The notes: generated by a model from the letters alone, not told the origin. A stretch of DNA of 64,000 nt from Thermothelomyces thermophilus ATCC 42464 (GCF_000226095.1 NC_016472.1:4030001-4094000), one strand, 5' to 3'. Numbered from the stretch's first letter, positions 23,223 through 33,933 are shown. Program-made: numbers and translations.

Positions 23223-24626
23223 ACTCCCCTACTCTAAATGGGGCGGAGGGCATGCATGCATGCGTGGGCATGAGCTTATTCTATTCGATGATTGATTGGC
23301 TGGATGAGTGATTGATCGGAGGTGCTAGTGTGAGAGCTGTCGGCTCCTGCGTTCTTCTTTTTTCAGCCTGGCGTCGAGCGGCAATGTAGATTTTTGGTTT
23401 TGGGGGGTTTGGGGGCTGCGTGTACCTTTTCGTCATAGAGATGCTCCTGCTGGCCGCACTTGGTTCAAGACATTCAATCAACATGGCCCACGGTCAACCT
23501 TTCCAGTTTCTTGTTATCCCCTGCTCTGCTTGTCAGACTGCACCGGTCCGAGTGCGCCAAATCTTATCCACGACTTGTTGCTGCAAATAACTAATGTACT
23601 ACGGAAAACGCAGCAGACAATATGTACTGTATATACAGCGTTCGATCTAAGTCACGGCACAGCAACAGCAAGAATGAGTCAAGTGTTGTTACGTGTGTCC
23701 CAGAACCCATGTGTTATTGTGTCCATCTCAGAACAATGCCTTAACAATATAAACCCCTATTCCATCCCGAAAATGAAACCCTCAAAAGTCATAACCCTCA
23801 AAAAGGTAAATGCCACAGCATAACCAGTGTCCCCCCCCCTCCTTGCCAACCCAGCCATGATGAACTCCAATCCCAAACCCCCCCCCCCCCACCAAAAAAA
23901 AAAAAAAAAAAAAACCACGCAAATTCATGTCTCATGTCCCGGAATCACCACGTCTGTCCCATGACAGCATATATATGCATGACGGAGGGACCCCAGATTA
24001 TGGGTATTATCCCCTCTCTCCCGAGCCACGTCCGGCTCACCCATCCGTCCGGCGCCTCGCTATGACGCAGGAATCTCAACTCAGAATAGCTATTTCCGAT
24101 TTCCTTTCCCTAACCCACCCGACGACAGACATGCAAGGTTCTCTCATTGTAGATCCGAAGCACCGGCATTTTATGACGCGTTCCTGCCTTCATCGTTCAT
24201 ATTCGGGCAGGACATTCCTTGATGTTCTAGGGAATAGGCTAGGGATAGCAAAATCAGCCAATTGTTTCGCGACAGATGCCGGCAGGAGTGAAGGAGTATG
24301 GCGTATATGAGTGTGTGTGTCAGAGAGAAGATTAACTCGACATGTTCCAGCGTCGAGGCGTGAGCACGTGAACCTCCATGAAAAGAGGAGCCGCGCCCAG
24401 TCTCGGCCAGAGTTCCGGCTAAGGATGACGATACGATTGATCTCATCATGGAGAAGGTGTGCCATGGAGGGAATGCAAGGGACAAGGACAAACACTTACG
24501 CTTTGGTTCCCTAAGGAGACATGTACCGTTGGGCTGCCGCGGACAAGACGAGGGATGATTCGGTTAATCGTGAAGATGAGGTTTCAAGGTTTGTGGGTTT
24601 GTGATGTGAAATGTGTAACCCTCCCC
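23223..24626. other. convergent intergenic region
   Basis: About 1.4 kb between the 3' ends of MCR1 and the next minus-strand gene. The centre has a 13-C run followed by a 21-A run (23878-23914) on an AT-richer background. I see no coding frame with supporting features. Confidence 0.5.
23878..23914. repeat. poly-C / poly-A runs
   Basis: A C13 run and an A21 run separated by three bases, in the convergent spacer downstream of MCR1. Confidence 0.8.
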
Positions 24627-25282
24627 TCAGTCCTCGTACGAGATGCGACGTCGCTGAAATGTGCCGGTTTCGACTGGCTCCAGATTATCTTCGCCGTAGT
24701 CGAGCGTGGGCAGGCCTTTATCTACCACGTCCCAAGTTCGCTTGCGCAAATCGATTGGCTCTCCCCCGCTGTTGGCCTTGTTCTTTGATTTGCCGCGCTT
24801 CCGCTGCTTCTTGGATCTCTTCGCGGTGGGGGGTGGCGTTGCCGACGAGATCTCGCCTTCTTCTGACATATCTTGCGTTGCATCTTCGCTGGATTCCGTG
24901 TTCTTGGGCCTTTTGGAAGGGGAAGACTCTCGTGCGCGGCGCAGAGCCTCAATCTCGGAGTGTCTAAAGATGGCGATTTGCTCATCGGTAAGGGTTCGTT
25001 TGACGCCGTCGGGATAGTAGCCGAGCCCATCGTCCTCCTCCTCTTCGTAGTATTCTTCGCCATCACCATCTGCCCCATCGTAAGTGGCTGTGCTGGCAGG
25101 CTGATGTTCAGGCCGGAGGAAGTGGGCTTCGAAATGATCCCTCGAGAACTTGGAGAAATGCGCGCTGTGGAAGGCGGCCATTTCAGCCTACGATGCATAG
25201 TCAGTTCGGTGCTTGCATATCGAGAACTCAGCGGGATTCTTACCTGGCTAATCTGGGGCACTCTGAGTGGCGCACCCGCCAT
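24627..25282 (-). CDS. small conserved fungal protein, basic and acidic tracts (possibly DUF3807)
   Basis: Predicted 199-residue protein, exons 25282-25244 and 25187-24627. The 39-nt first exon encodes MAGAPLRVPQISQ and joins in phase 0 to AEMAAFHSAHFSKFSRDHF. That N-terminal pattern (VPQIS, then an aromatic/His-rich HF..F..DHFE segment) reminds me of the fungal DUF3807 family, but I cannot confirm this by search. The middle has an acidic stretch (DGDGEEYYEEEEDDGLGYYPDGVKRTLTDEQIAIFRHSEIEALRR). A lysine/arginine-rich nuclear-localisation-like segment follows (AKRSKKQRKRGKSKNK), and the C-terminus contains TWDVVDKGLPTLDYGE. It is likely nuclear from the basic cluster; the function is unknown. 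A 37-bp inverted repeat begins about 140 bases upstream of its start. Confidence 0.7.
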
Positions 25283-25927
25283 TTTGGCGCGAAGGACGTA
25301 ACCACGCCGAAGATCGCGTTATGAGAATGGCCGAAGATGGATGTTGACCATGACAGGGATTCAAAGAGCTTGGTCACGTGCTCTGCGTTACCAGGCGGAG
25401 AAGCCTCGGTGCTGGGAATGTACACCTCCTCCAGGATTCTGAATCCTAGCGCGGTACTTGCCGCTAGTAGCTTTTTTGGCGCAGGACCCACGTACCACGC
25501 TAGGATTCAGAATCCTGGAGGAGGTGTATATTTGGAGGTTGCTGACATGGGTTTTGTGTCTAATACTTTTTTCTCTTTTCGGTTTATTTATCTTTTTTTT
25601 TTCTTCTTTTTGTTTCAATTCGTTTTGTGTCGCTTCGGTTGTCAGAATGACAGAAGCGCTCTCTCAGAAGCAAACTCGACCAAGAGCAGGTTGGCCGTTG
25701 CTTTGGGGCCGACCGAGGAAGTTGCGCTGACTGGTGTGGATGTGATGAAAGTTCCGTTTCGTTTTTTGGAAAACGGTAGCCCAGCGCGATGATTATCTTT
25801 GCAGATTGCCGCCAGCATCGACTGCAATAACGGAAGAAGGTGATGATGAGTGCTGTCTATGAGAGTGTCCCGCGCTGGGAGGAACAGTGGCTCGACCGGA
25901 CCACAAAATGATTCTGTGATCGGGGGC
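25283..25927. other. intergenic with MITE-like inverted repeat
   Basis: This stretch separates two minus-strand genes and presumably contains the promoter of the 199-residue protein. It carries the inverted repeat listed at 25421-25528 and a T-rich tract (25566-25620). No other feature is visible. Confidence 0.55.
25421..25528. mobile_element. 108-bp inverted repeat, possible TA-flanked MITE
   Basis: Two 37-nt arms (25421-25457 and 25492-25528) are inverted copies with one mismatch, separated by 34 nt. Each arm contains its own near-perfect palindrome, AGGATTC-N-GAATCCT. Reading the outermost TA as a target duplication, the inverted termini start CACCTCCTCCAGG, which fits a Tc1/mariner-type miniature element. 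The arms stop matching exactly outside the TA. No transposase is present. Alternatives are a cruciform regulatory element or a recombination scar; no second copy exists in the window to decide. Confidence 0.5.
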
Positions 25928-26622
25928 CTAAGTCTGGCTCAGGAGGGCCAGGGCACTTTGAAAGGCGCGGACAACTTCCGAGACTGGTAGCCTTTAGTCA
26001 AAAGGTTTTCATCATGGGAAAGGAGTGTAGACTTACGGTGCTTCTTCTTTTGCGACAGGCTCTGCTCGGCAATCTTAACATACCGTTCCCTGGTCTGAAG
26101 CCGTTTTACTCCGCGTTCGGTGTCATGGACCGAAGCAGCAGAGGCCCAGACATTGAAGAACTGTGAGGCTCTTAGCAATGGCCCATCAATCGCTTGCAGC
26201 AATGAGAGGAGTTAGGGTCGACCGACCTTGACAAGATCCTCAAACTCTTGTAGAAGCTCGCGCTCCTGACGATCAGCATCAGCGAGCGCCTCTTCATACC
26301 GAGCCTCGAACTCTTCCCAGTCAAACGGAGCCAGGTACCCGGGCGTGCTGGGCGATCTTTCTGCGCCGTCTTTATGGCCGTTCATGCGCTCTTTGGAGAG
26401 GCGAGGCTCTGGCGTCTTCAGTTGAGAGCGGCTGCCTGAAGGCTTTGGAGCCGCAGCATCGGCATCCGCCATGGTGTTAGGAATCACAGATTTTGGAGAA
26501 CTGTTTCCGATCGTCTCCGCTTCTGAGACAGGAATAATGGGCGACTCGGCTGTCTTCACCGGCGATTCGTGGTCTTGCGCGACAGATGAAGATTGGGAGC
26601 AGGATGACGACGAACTGGCCAT
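25928..26622 (-). CDS. unknown small protein with C-terminal helical region
   Basis: Predicted 191-residue protein, exons 26622-26227, 26160-26037 and 25983-25928. Joined length is a multiple of three, and the small introns have branch-like CTAA sequences. The first intron donor (GTCGGT) is weak, so the first junction is less certain than the second (GTAAGT). The N-terminal 90 residues are Ser/Pro-rich and probably disordered. From about residue 100 (YLAPFDWEEFEARYEEALADADRQERELLQEFEDLVKFF) the protein becomes strongly helical, continuing through VKRLQTRERYVKIAEQSLSQKKKHLSEVV and ending ALALLSQT. The helical half looks like a coiled-coil subunit of a larger complex. I do not recognise the family. 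Confidence 0.65.
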
Positions 26623-27666
26623 GAGAAGTCTCGTTGAGGTCCTTCCTTGAACTTCAGCCTTTCGAGAATTTACTTGCGGAAAGAGTTGCCGAAGAAAGCG
26701 TGTTTCAGTTCCTCTAATCTTGGAAAGAGGAGTCAATCTTCTTGCACAGCAGAATAAGGCCTTTCTCGAGTCCGAGGCAGCAATTGAGAAGAGTTTCAGA
26801 GAGCTTCAACAAGGTGAATGTCGATGAAAGGGGTTTATTATGAACCCGTTAGGCGCAGCTCGACGGCATTCTTCTTGTGGGCGAGGAACCATTCGCGAGC
26901 GGGTCACGGTCTTGCTTGGAATAAGTTCTCTTGCAATTCGCAACCTCTCGACCCCGCTTCAAGGCTGCTTCCAAGCCTGAAGAAAAGGAACCCGAGTGGT
27001 TGATGCCCAAACCCAATTCCGCAACCGTTGAGTTGGCTGATTGGTGTACCTGTGATTCTGCAGCTCCGAGTTCTGGAGCTCTTTGGGGGGGGAGGGGGTG
27101 AGTTGTCAAACGGTTTGACAGAGGCGCGCTGCGAATGAGAAGCGCGGATTGTTGGCGCGGATGATCGACCGAATGCCGGATCCATGGGGCGGGTTGATTG
27201 GTCGCTTGCTGATACCAAGCGGTAGTGGGGGTCTAGGTTGCAGCACGATAAAGATGACGCGCGAGAGCGATAAGATGGTCTCGTGGATCCTCGCCTTCCC
27301 TTTGACAAGTTGATACTTTCCCAAGCAGGTGACTCGAGACCTCGGAGTCAACCGAGTGCTTCAAGTTTCCAGCTTTCACGATTTTCTGGTTGATGCGGAG
27401 CCTTTTTTTCGCTTCGTCCCTTTGCTCAGAAGCGTTTGAAAGATAGGTTTCGCCCAAAACAAGACCTGGAGTGCGCCCGCTGTTCCCTGAAATGCACGGC
27501 CGCCACTCGGAAATATAAGCTCGTTCTTGCCCGCTGCCTGCCTACATTCTTTCCCCTCATAACATCGAAACCTCAATCCTGGAAGGTTCAGGGTCCGCAG
27601 TCACAGAGAGAATAACCTTCCCGTTTCGCCGGATACCGAACAGAGTATATCCTGTTGAAAGCCATC
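26623..27666. other. divergent intergenic region
   Basis: About 1 kb between the divergent small coiled-coil gene and the Atg14 gene, presumably holding both promoters. No coding frame or repeat of note. Confidence 0.5.
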
Positions 27667-29296
27667 ATGAGTTGCAGCATTTGTCACCGCCCGCACGATG
27701 CGAAGAAGCTGCCGTTTCTTTGTGTGGTCGATGCCAGGAATGTCCTCTACGAGAGCCGCGTCGAGTATGCTCAGGCGCTGATCGACAGCGAAGAGGCCGA
27801 GCGCCAGGTTGAGGCCGTCTTGTTGGGCCAGGAAGGATCGTCGACAGCCCAGAAGCCGACATCGAGTGCCCGCATCGATCGGCTGAGAGCTGAGGAGGCG
27901 GCCGCCCGCGACCGAACGAACCAGATCATTGCCCAGGCCGACCGGTTGAAGAGGGAGATGGAGGCTGCGCGGAAGGAGATTGCGGCGAAGAAAGACGCAA
28001 TTTCCAGGCGGAAGTCGGATCTAGCATCGGTCTCGGCTGGTATCGCGGCAAGGCGGAACAGACAGCTGGAGGAGGTGGAGCGGTCCACCCAAAGACTGAA
28101 GTACAAGTGGAATCGTGTTGCCGACGACATGGCCGATATCAGGGCATTTCTGTGTGAAGGATCCGCTCGGTTGTATGGACTTCGTCAGATCAAAAAGGGC
28201 AGCGTCAAGCGGTACGAGATTGGCGGTGTCGAGATATTCGACCTCCATGCCATGAACAGTAAGTTTTTTCTTCTCTTTTCTCAACCTGCTGTGTAAGCGT
28301 CGCTGCGGAAGGAGATTATGTGTGTCCCTTGCTTGCTTTGGTTTCTCTGTTCGGTTGACAATGCCGGCAGGTCTGTCACCCGAGATGATTTCGACATCCT
28401 TTGCGCACATTGCTCATATTTTGGTGCTGGCTGCTCGTTATCTGGGTCTTCGGTTGCCGGCAGAGATTACGCCGCCCCATGCCGACTATCCTCGGCCAAC
28501 CGTCTTCTCGCTTGCGTCGTCTTACAAGCATGGAGAAGTCCCTTTTCCCGGGTCGCTAACGGCGCAGATTCCATCGGTAGTCGGTGACGGCGCCGAGAAG
28601 GAGCATGTCCCACGGCCTCGGCCGCTGTTCATTGAGAAGCCGCTTCCCACGCTGGCCAAGGAAGACCCCTCTGCATATAAGCTGTTCCTGGAGGGCGCGG
28701 CTCTGCTGGCGTACGACATCGCCTGGGCGTGCTGCTCGCAGGGCGTGTCAATTGGCGACAAGGACTCGTATGAGGATGTGTGCAATATCGGCCAGAATCT
28801 CTGGCGTCTCCTGATTGGTGACCAGCTTCACCGTCGATCTGTGCAGCCGACATTCCGTTCTCCGCTCACCCCGCCCGCCGGAAGCCCCAGAGACGACGGC
28901 CGCGGTGAGATCGCCAACCCACGGTCAACGATTGGTCGCTGGTCGCACGCAACGCTGCATAGCTATCTTGGGGGACCCGAGGGGACGGAATTCGTCCGGA
29001 GCTTTAAGATTGTACCGCCGTTAAAGCTGGCCGATCGACTGAAGCAGCGCTTGTCGAGCGAGGCTCCGATGCTGGAATGGGAGAAGATTGAGGGCGACGA
29101 GCTCGACGATGGTTTCGACGACGGGGTGTTTGTGCGAGGTCACGGCGCTGGCAGATCTGCTCCGCGACGTGGAGATCTCGACGCTGCTAGCGTTATGACG
29201 GTGCGGACTGTTGGGTCAAGCGACGGGGCCGCTCCCGAGAATCGTGCCAACACTGGCAGGGGGACAAGTGGCTGGACGAGGCTAAAGAGCCGATAG
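27667..29296 (+). CDS. atg14: Autophagy protein Atg14 (UVRAG/Barkor family)
   Basis: Predicted 505-residue protein, exons 27667-28258 and 28371-29296. The N-terminus has a CSIC pair followed by PFLC, the cysteine-rich start typical of Atg14/Barkor. A coiled coil then runs from about residue 35 to 155 (EEAERQVEAVL ... RRNRQLEEVERSTQRLKYKW). The C-terminal domain contains SFAHIAHILVLAARYLGLRLP and LAYDIAWAC, the conserved UVRAG/Atg14 segments. In yeast and animals Atg14 is the subunit that directs the Vps34 PI3-kinase complex to the phagophore assembly site. The N-terminal cysteines make Atg14 more likely than Vps38/UVRAG. The start at 27667 is the first true ATG of the frame. The Ser/Gly-rich C-terminal tail is unstructured. 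Confidence 0.85.
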
Positions 29297-29657
29297 ATAG
29301 CATACCGTAGACGAGACAACAAGGTGCAGAAGTGACAAAAAAAGACTACGGTCCTCTTTCTGGCCCGCCCACCGCTACCCTATCCCAGAAAGAGTTGATG
29401 TGATGATGACAATGATGAAATGCTTGCGTGTCTTGTGTCTCCTGGATGTCTCTGCTTTTTTTCCCCATGCTGACCGTTGGTCGTCGTCGCGATGTGAGGT
29501 CATGACCGGGCGGTAGGGACAAGTTCGGGCTCCGAAGCTTGGGAGTGAGTTGGTCGTGAGAAAGCTGCTTGCCTCTCTGCTTGGCTACACGGACCCCGTG
29601 CTGCTGTATTGTCTCCTCCACGGCCCTTTTTCTCCTGGCCTTGGCTTCGGATGGTCT
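29297..29657. other. short convergent spacer
   Basis: 361 bases between the stop codons of Atg14 and the coiled-coil locus. It should hold both 3' UTRs and polyadenylation sites. Nothing else is visible. Confidence 0.5.
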
Positions 29658-31970
29658 CTACTCCTCCTCGCTGATCTCCTCGTCTCCCCAGTCGACCACG
29701 TCCTCTGGCTCGGGCTCGGCGTCGGGGTCGACCTTGTGCGACGCCGCGCGCCTCCGCGCCTCCTCGTCGGCGGTGCGCATCGCGATGGCAGTCTCGGCCT
29801 CGGTCCTGGCCTTCTGTGCGCGCGGATCGAAGCGGGCCTCCTCGCCGGGCTCGGGCGGTCGGAAGATGGTCTCCTGGCCAAAGGACGAGGCGGCGGCGCT
29901 GGCGAACCGCGCGGCGTGCTCCCGTCGCTGCTCCTCCTGCTGCCGCAGCTCCAGCGCAGCCTGTGCCCGCGCCCGCGCCCGCGCCTCCGCCTTGGCCCTC
30001 TTGCCCTCCTCTTCCTGCCGCGCCAGGTGCTCTGCCTCGGCCCGTGCCCACTCCGGGTCCTGCCTCTCCTCCTCCGCCCAGCCCTGCTCGAACGCGGCGA
30101 GCTCCTTCTCGATGCTCGCGTCGTCGTTGGCACTTGACTGCTGCTGCTGCTGCTGATCGGCCAGCTCCGCCCGCGGGTACCCTGCAGATCGCAGCTTTGC
30201 GAGACGTCCTTTGGCGGGGAGGATCTTGCGCGCGCCCGGGTTGGCTGATGCACCGGCCGGCTGCTGCTGTTGCTGCTGCTGTGTTTCGGCATCCTCCGCG
30301 GGTGCGGGCTTGGAGTCGGAGGCTTTGGCTTTGGCTTTGGCTTTGGCCTCCCGGGTGTCCATCCTGAAGTTGAACTCGGACACGGGCGGGGCGAGGTCCG
30401 GGATCGTCAGTTGATCCGCCGGCTCAGGGGTCGGAGTTGGATCTGCCTGGTTGGTTGTTGAGACGGGCGTGTGATTGGCATCTGCGGGGCCAGGGGTGGT
30501 TGGCGGCAGGGTAAGGACGAAAGAGGGAGCCGTGTTGGTTGTCGTGGTGGTGGTGGTGGTGGTGGTGGTGGTCGCGGCCGTGGTGCCCGTCGCTTCGGCG
30601 CCTTGGGTCGCTGTGTTGACCTCTTCTTCAAGAGCTGAGAAGTCGCCAAACAGGGAGTCGTCGAACCCGGATCCCTCGTACACGAGGAAGCTGAGCTCCT
30701 GTTCGTTCATGTCCGTGTGCTCCTCAGTCGAGTTGGTGATCTCTTGGTTGGGTTGTCCGGTTTGGGCTTCGGGACCGGAATTGACGCCGGCACCAGTAGC
30801 CACCACGGTCTCCTCCGCCGCAACTGTGGGCTCGGCCGGGGTTGCAGCAGCCTGGGCGATCAGGAGGGCTTGCTCCTCTTCCTGCTGCTCCTGCTCCCTT
30901 TGCCGCCTCTCGGCAAGCTGGGTCGACTTCTGGAGGGTGGCCTCGGCCATCTGGGCAATGCGGGCCAGCTCCTGCATCCACGCGGCGTTCTCGGTTTCTT
31001 GCTGCTGCTGACGGGCCTGGTCGAGTGCGACCTGCTCCATCATGGCCTGCTGCTCCTGTCGGGCCCGCTCTGCCGCCTCGGCCTGCTGCCTGTCGTGCTC
31101 TTCGATGGCGGCTTGGAGTGCCAGGGCCAGCTCCCTCTCGGCTTGCTCGTCGGCGAGTCGCTGGGCTTCGGCGGCCTCGAGTTCCGCCTGCCAGGCAGCG
31201 TGGGCCTCGGCATCGGCACGGCGGTACTGCTCGTCGATGGCGTCGAGTCTCGCCTGCTCGGCCATCTGGTAGGTGACCATCTGCTGCTCCCACGGCTGGG
31301 GGAGGTCGATGTGCATCTGGTCGTCGAAGGGTTCCGCCTGTGCGGCAGGTTGGTGCTGCTCAACCGTCATAGCCTCATCCTTCTTCCCCTCCTCTCGCTC
31401 CTCCTTCTCCTCTTGGAACGAGGCCTCGGGCATTGGCGTGTCGGCAAGATCTGTAAAGACCTCGGCCTTCTCCGATTCCTGAGCCGGCACTATGTGCACG
31501 GCCGTCTTCGGTTCCTCGGCAGCGAGTGTCGTGGGCTCAAGCTCCATCACCTCTCCTAGCTCCGTCTCCGGACCCGGGATCGGCAGGGCGAGCAACGGCT
31601 CGACCTCCATCGTCGCCTCGTCCTCCTCGTGCGAGGGTTCGGCTTCCGACTTCGTCGGCACGTTAATAAAGGCGACGTCGACCATCGCCTCGTCGTCCTC
31701 CTCTTCCTCTTCAGTGGAAGGGGAGGAGGAGATCTTGGGCTCCGGCTCTTCAGTCGCGATCGGTTCATCATCGGCCTTCACCTTCCTCTCCAGAGGAGAC
31801 TCGGGTTCCTCAGCGATGGGGTCAGCTTCGGCCTCGGCTACACCCTGCTCCACCTCAGGGAGCTCCTCGGCGATCGACCCGGAGGTGACGGTCACCGGTT
31901 GGGCGTGCCCAATGGGCTCCGCCGTCTCCGGTTCTAGGCCACCTCCCTTGCTTCGACCCTCCCCCTCCCC
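29658..31970 (-). CDS. Glu/Gln-rich coiled-coil protein, 3' part of an interrupted locus
   Basis: This frame is open from 31970 down to a TAA-type stop at 29658 and ends VDWGDEEISEEE. Codon use and composition are protein-like. An acidic N-terminal half (repeats around EEPEP and EEEEEDDEAM) leads to a long alanine/glutamate/glutamine coiled coil (MAEQARLDAIDEQYRRADAE onward, about genomic 31270-30850). Next come a poly-Thr run of about twelve residues (near 30540-30575), a KAKAKAKA basic patch, poly-Gln runs, a second coiled coil (RQDPEWARAEAEHLARQEEEG) and an acidic end. As a separate gene the first ATG would be at 31685, giving 675 residues. Upstream sequence in another frame ends just where this one opens, so it may instead be the C-terminal part of the protein starting at 33933. 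No known domain recognised. Confidence 0.55.
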   Translation of the reverse strand, partial: GEGEGRSKGGGLEPETAEPIGHAQPVTVTSGSIAEELPEVEQGVAEAEADPIAEEPESPLERKVKADDEPIATEEPEPKISSSPSTEEEEEDDEAMVDVAFINVPTKSEAEPSHEEDEATMEVEPLLALPIPGPETELGEVMELEPTTLAAEEPKTAVHIVPAQESEKAEVFTDLADTPMPEASFQEEKEEREEGKKDEAMTVEQHQPAAQAEPFDDQMHIDLPQPWEQQMVTYQMAEQARLDAIDEQYRRADAEAHAAWQAELEAAEAQRLADEQAERELALALQAAIEEHDRQQAEAAERARQEQQAMMEQVALDQARQQQQETENAAWMQELARIAQMAEATLQKSTQLAERRQREQEQQEEEQALLIAQAAATPAEPTVAAEETVVATGAGVNSGPEAQTGQPNQEITNSTEEHTDMNEQELSFLVYEGSGFDDSLFGDFSALEEEVNTATQGAEATGTTAATTTTTTTTTTTTNTAPSFVLTLPPTTPGPADANHTPVSTTNQADPTPTPEPADQLTIPDLAPPVSEFNFRMDTREAKAKAKAKASDSKPAPAEDAETQQQQQQQPAGASANPGARKILPAKGRLAKLRSAGYPRAELADQQQQQQSSANDDASIEKELAAFEQGWAEEERQDPEWARAEAEHLARQEEEGKRAKAEARARARAQAALELRQQEEQRREHAARFASAAASSFGQETIFRPPEPGEEARFDPRAQKARTEAETAIAMRTADEEARRRAASHKVDPDAEPEPEDVVDWGDEEISEEE

Positions 31971-32527
31971 TCAAGAAGAGGCTCGGGATCCTCGGGGAGC
32001 GCAAAACGGACGGCCTTCATCCCCATCCCCCTCGAAGAAGGCTTGGGTTCATCATCCGGCCGGTCCGCGGGGAAAACGTCAGCCACGGTCTTCGTCCCCT
32101 TCAAAGAAGGCTCCGATTCCTGGGTGGCGACGTTGGCAGCGGCGATGGCTGCACCAGCGTCTCCCTCCCCCTCCAAGGAAGGCTCGGGGTCGGCTGTGAT
32201 GGTGGTTGTGGTGGTGTTGGGCTCCACGCTCAACACCAACCCGTCCAGCGGTGTCTCCTCTGCAACTGCAGACTCGACGACAGCCTTCTGGGTCGCGACG
32301 GCGGCGCCGGTCGCGCGCAAGACCTGGTTGGTCTTGTTGGTGGCCTCACCACGGGGGGTGCCGTGCCTCTCGCGGTACCGCTGGCGGGCGGCTCTGGCGC
32401 GCGCGGCGAGGTGTTGATGGACCTCGGCGCGGGCGGCGCGCCGCTGGGCGTCCTCGCGCTCCTGGCGCTCGGACTCGGCACGCTGCTCGGCCAGCAGGCG
32501 GGTGTGCTCCTGGAGCAGCCGTGTCCC
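31937..32527 (-). pseudogene. open extension without start, middle part of the same locus
   Basis: After the TAG at 32530-32528 the same frame stays open for about 197 codons to a TAG at 31936-31934, with no ATG until near its end. The translation starts GTRLLQEHTRLLAEQ and continues as an Arg/Glu-rich helix. It then has four loosely repeated units of the form EP-S/L-L-E/K-G (PEPSLEGEGD, SEPSLKGTK, EPKPSSRG, PEPLLEGRG). It therefore looks like continuing coding sequence of the upstream protein. No consensus intron donor or acceptor pair that would remove either stop is visible. It is either a decayed or mis-assembled part of a host gene, or it is reached by an unusual mechanism. Confidence 0.45.
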
Positions 32528-33933
32528 CTAGACAGCGGACTGCTCCAGTTGCTTCCGCGCCTGGTCGAGAAGAGCCCTCTTGCGGCTCTTCTTCGGGACG
32601 GGCGTGGCGGCGGCGGCGGCGGCGGCAATCTCCTCGGGGGTCGGCGAGGGAGGGGGCGGCGGAAGGAGAGCGCGGTGAAAGCGCGGGGTCTGCGGCGGCG
32701 GTGGCGGAGACGGGGGCGAGGGGAGAATGGCAGCCGGGCCGGGGGAGTCGGCTTCGGCGCGCGAGGGGAGGGCTGCGGCGGCGGCGGCGGAGGGTTCGGC
32801 CTCTTGGGCCCGGGCCTCCGGTCGGCGGAACAAGGGCAACTGCCGGCAGAAGTTTGCGATCTGCGTCGGCCTGACAAAGCTTGTCGAGACCAACACAGCG
32901 CGCGCACGCTGCCGGCAGTCGCGGACCTGGTCGTTGATGGCCCGGATCTCCTGGGAGCGGACGGCAACTTGGCGCTCCAGGTCGGCGATGGCGACCTGGT
33001 TCCTCTCCATGGCGGCATCGAGCCGCGCGATGGTTTGGTCGGCCCAGTAGACGTCCAGGTCGATCCGGTGACGCAGGCGGAACCACAGACCGAGAGGCGG
33101 CAGCGGGCCCTGCTCGGGGGCCGTGATGGCGACCCGACCGGCGAACTCGGACGGCCTCAGATGCTCGTACCTGCCTTCGAGCCATTCGCGAGACTCGCTC
33201 CAGGCATCGGCGGCGTTCCGGGCAATCAGGGCGACCAGGTCGTTCAGCTGGTCGAGCCTGCTCCTCTGCGCGCTCCACTGCAGCTCCCGCGTGCGGAGGA
33301 CGCGGCGCCGCTCGACCCGACGCCCCATGTCGACGCAGACAAGGTCCGCGAAGTCTCCGAGCCGAGCGAGCACCCGGCTCTCCCAGGCAGCGTACTGCCC
33401 CAGGATGGCACGGGCGAACGGACGGGCGACCGAGAGCAGGGGAGGGAGGAGGAGACGGCAGAGCACCCAGGAGAGGATGCCAGCGGCAGTGGTGGACCCG
33501 AGGGTGATGACGAACCCCCGGGAAGCGCTGACGACCGCCTCGCGGACCAGATTGGCCCGGCGAGTGGCCGCTGCAGAGAGGCACGCCAGGAACCGACTGG
33601 TCCCGGCGGCCACCACGGGGAGACAAACCCGAGCGAAGGCGAACGAGGAAGCCAACAGCTTGGCCGAGGTGAAGACTGTACGCAGATAACAAAGTTAGCC
33701 ATCCTCCTTCTCTGGGGACTTTTTTTTTCGCATCGCGTAGGGTATCGACGGCGATCGATTTACGGGACGATCCGAGGTCGCGACTTACGAAACGAGATGC
33801 TGAGGACGACGCCCCAGGAAGGATAAACCTCAAAGAGGTCGCTCATCATCTCGAAAAAGTTCGCCTCGACCAGGAGGCGGAGGGCAAGCAGAAGGGTGCC
33901 GGCGTAGGCGGCGGGAGCGAGAGTCGAATCCAT
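32528..33933 (-). CDS. membrane-anchored coiled-coil protein, 5' part of an interrupted locus
   Basis: Predicted 430-residue product, exons 33933-33789 and 33675-32528, joined through a good intron (GTAAGT donor, GCTAAC branch, ACAG acceptor). The N-terminal 150 residues are hydrophobic with two or three candidate membrane helices (AYAGTLLLALRLLVEANFF, AGILSWVLCRLLLPPLLSV). A helical region rich in Arg and Trp follows (ELQWSAQRSRLDQLNDLVALI and RIDLDVYWADQTIARLD). A coiled coil comes next (NQVAIADLERQVAVRSQEIRAI), then a Pro/Ala-rich linker, then KKSRKRALLDQARKQLEQSAV before a TAG. The end falls in the middle of a helix that resumes directly after the stop, which suggests premature termination relative to an ancestral longer protein of about 1,390 residues. 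Function unknown; no recognised family. Confidence 0.55.

Noticed and set aside
32363-33826. 487-residue open frame on the plus strand across the coiled-coil locus
   Set aside because: It lies opposite the minus-strand coding sequence and shows the Gly/Arg/Leu-heavy composition of an antisense shadow in GC-rich codons. It has no domain-like pattern, and the minus-strand intron is well formed.
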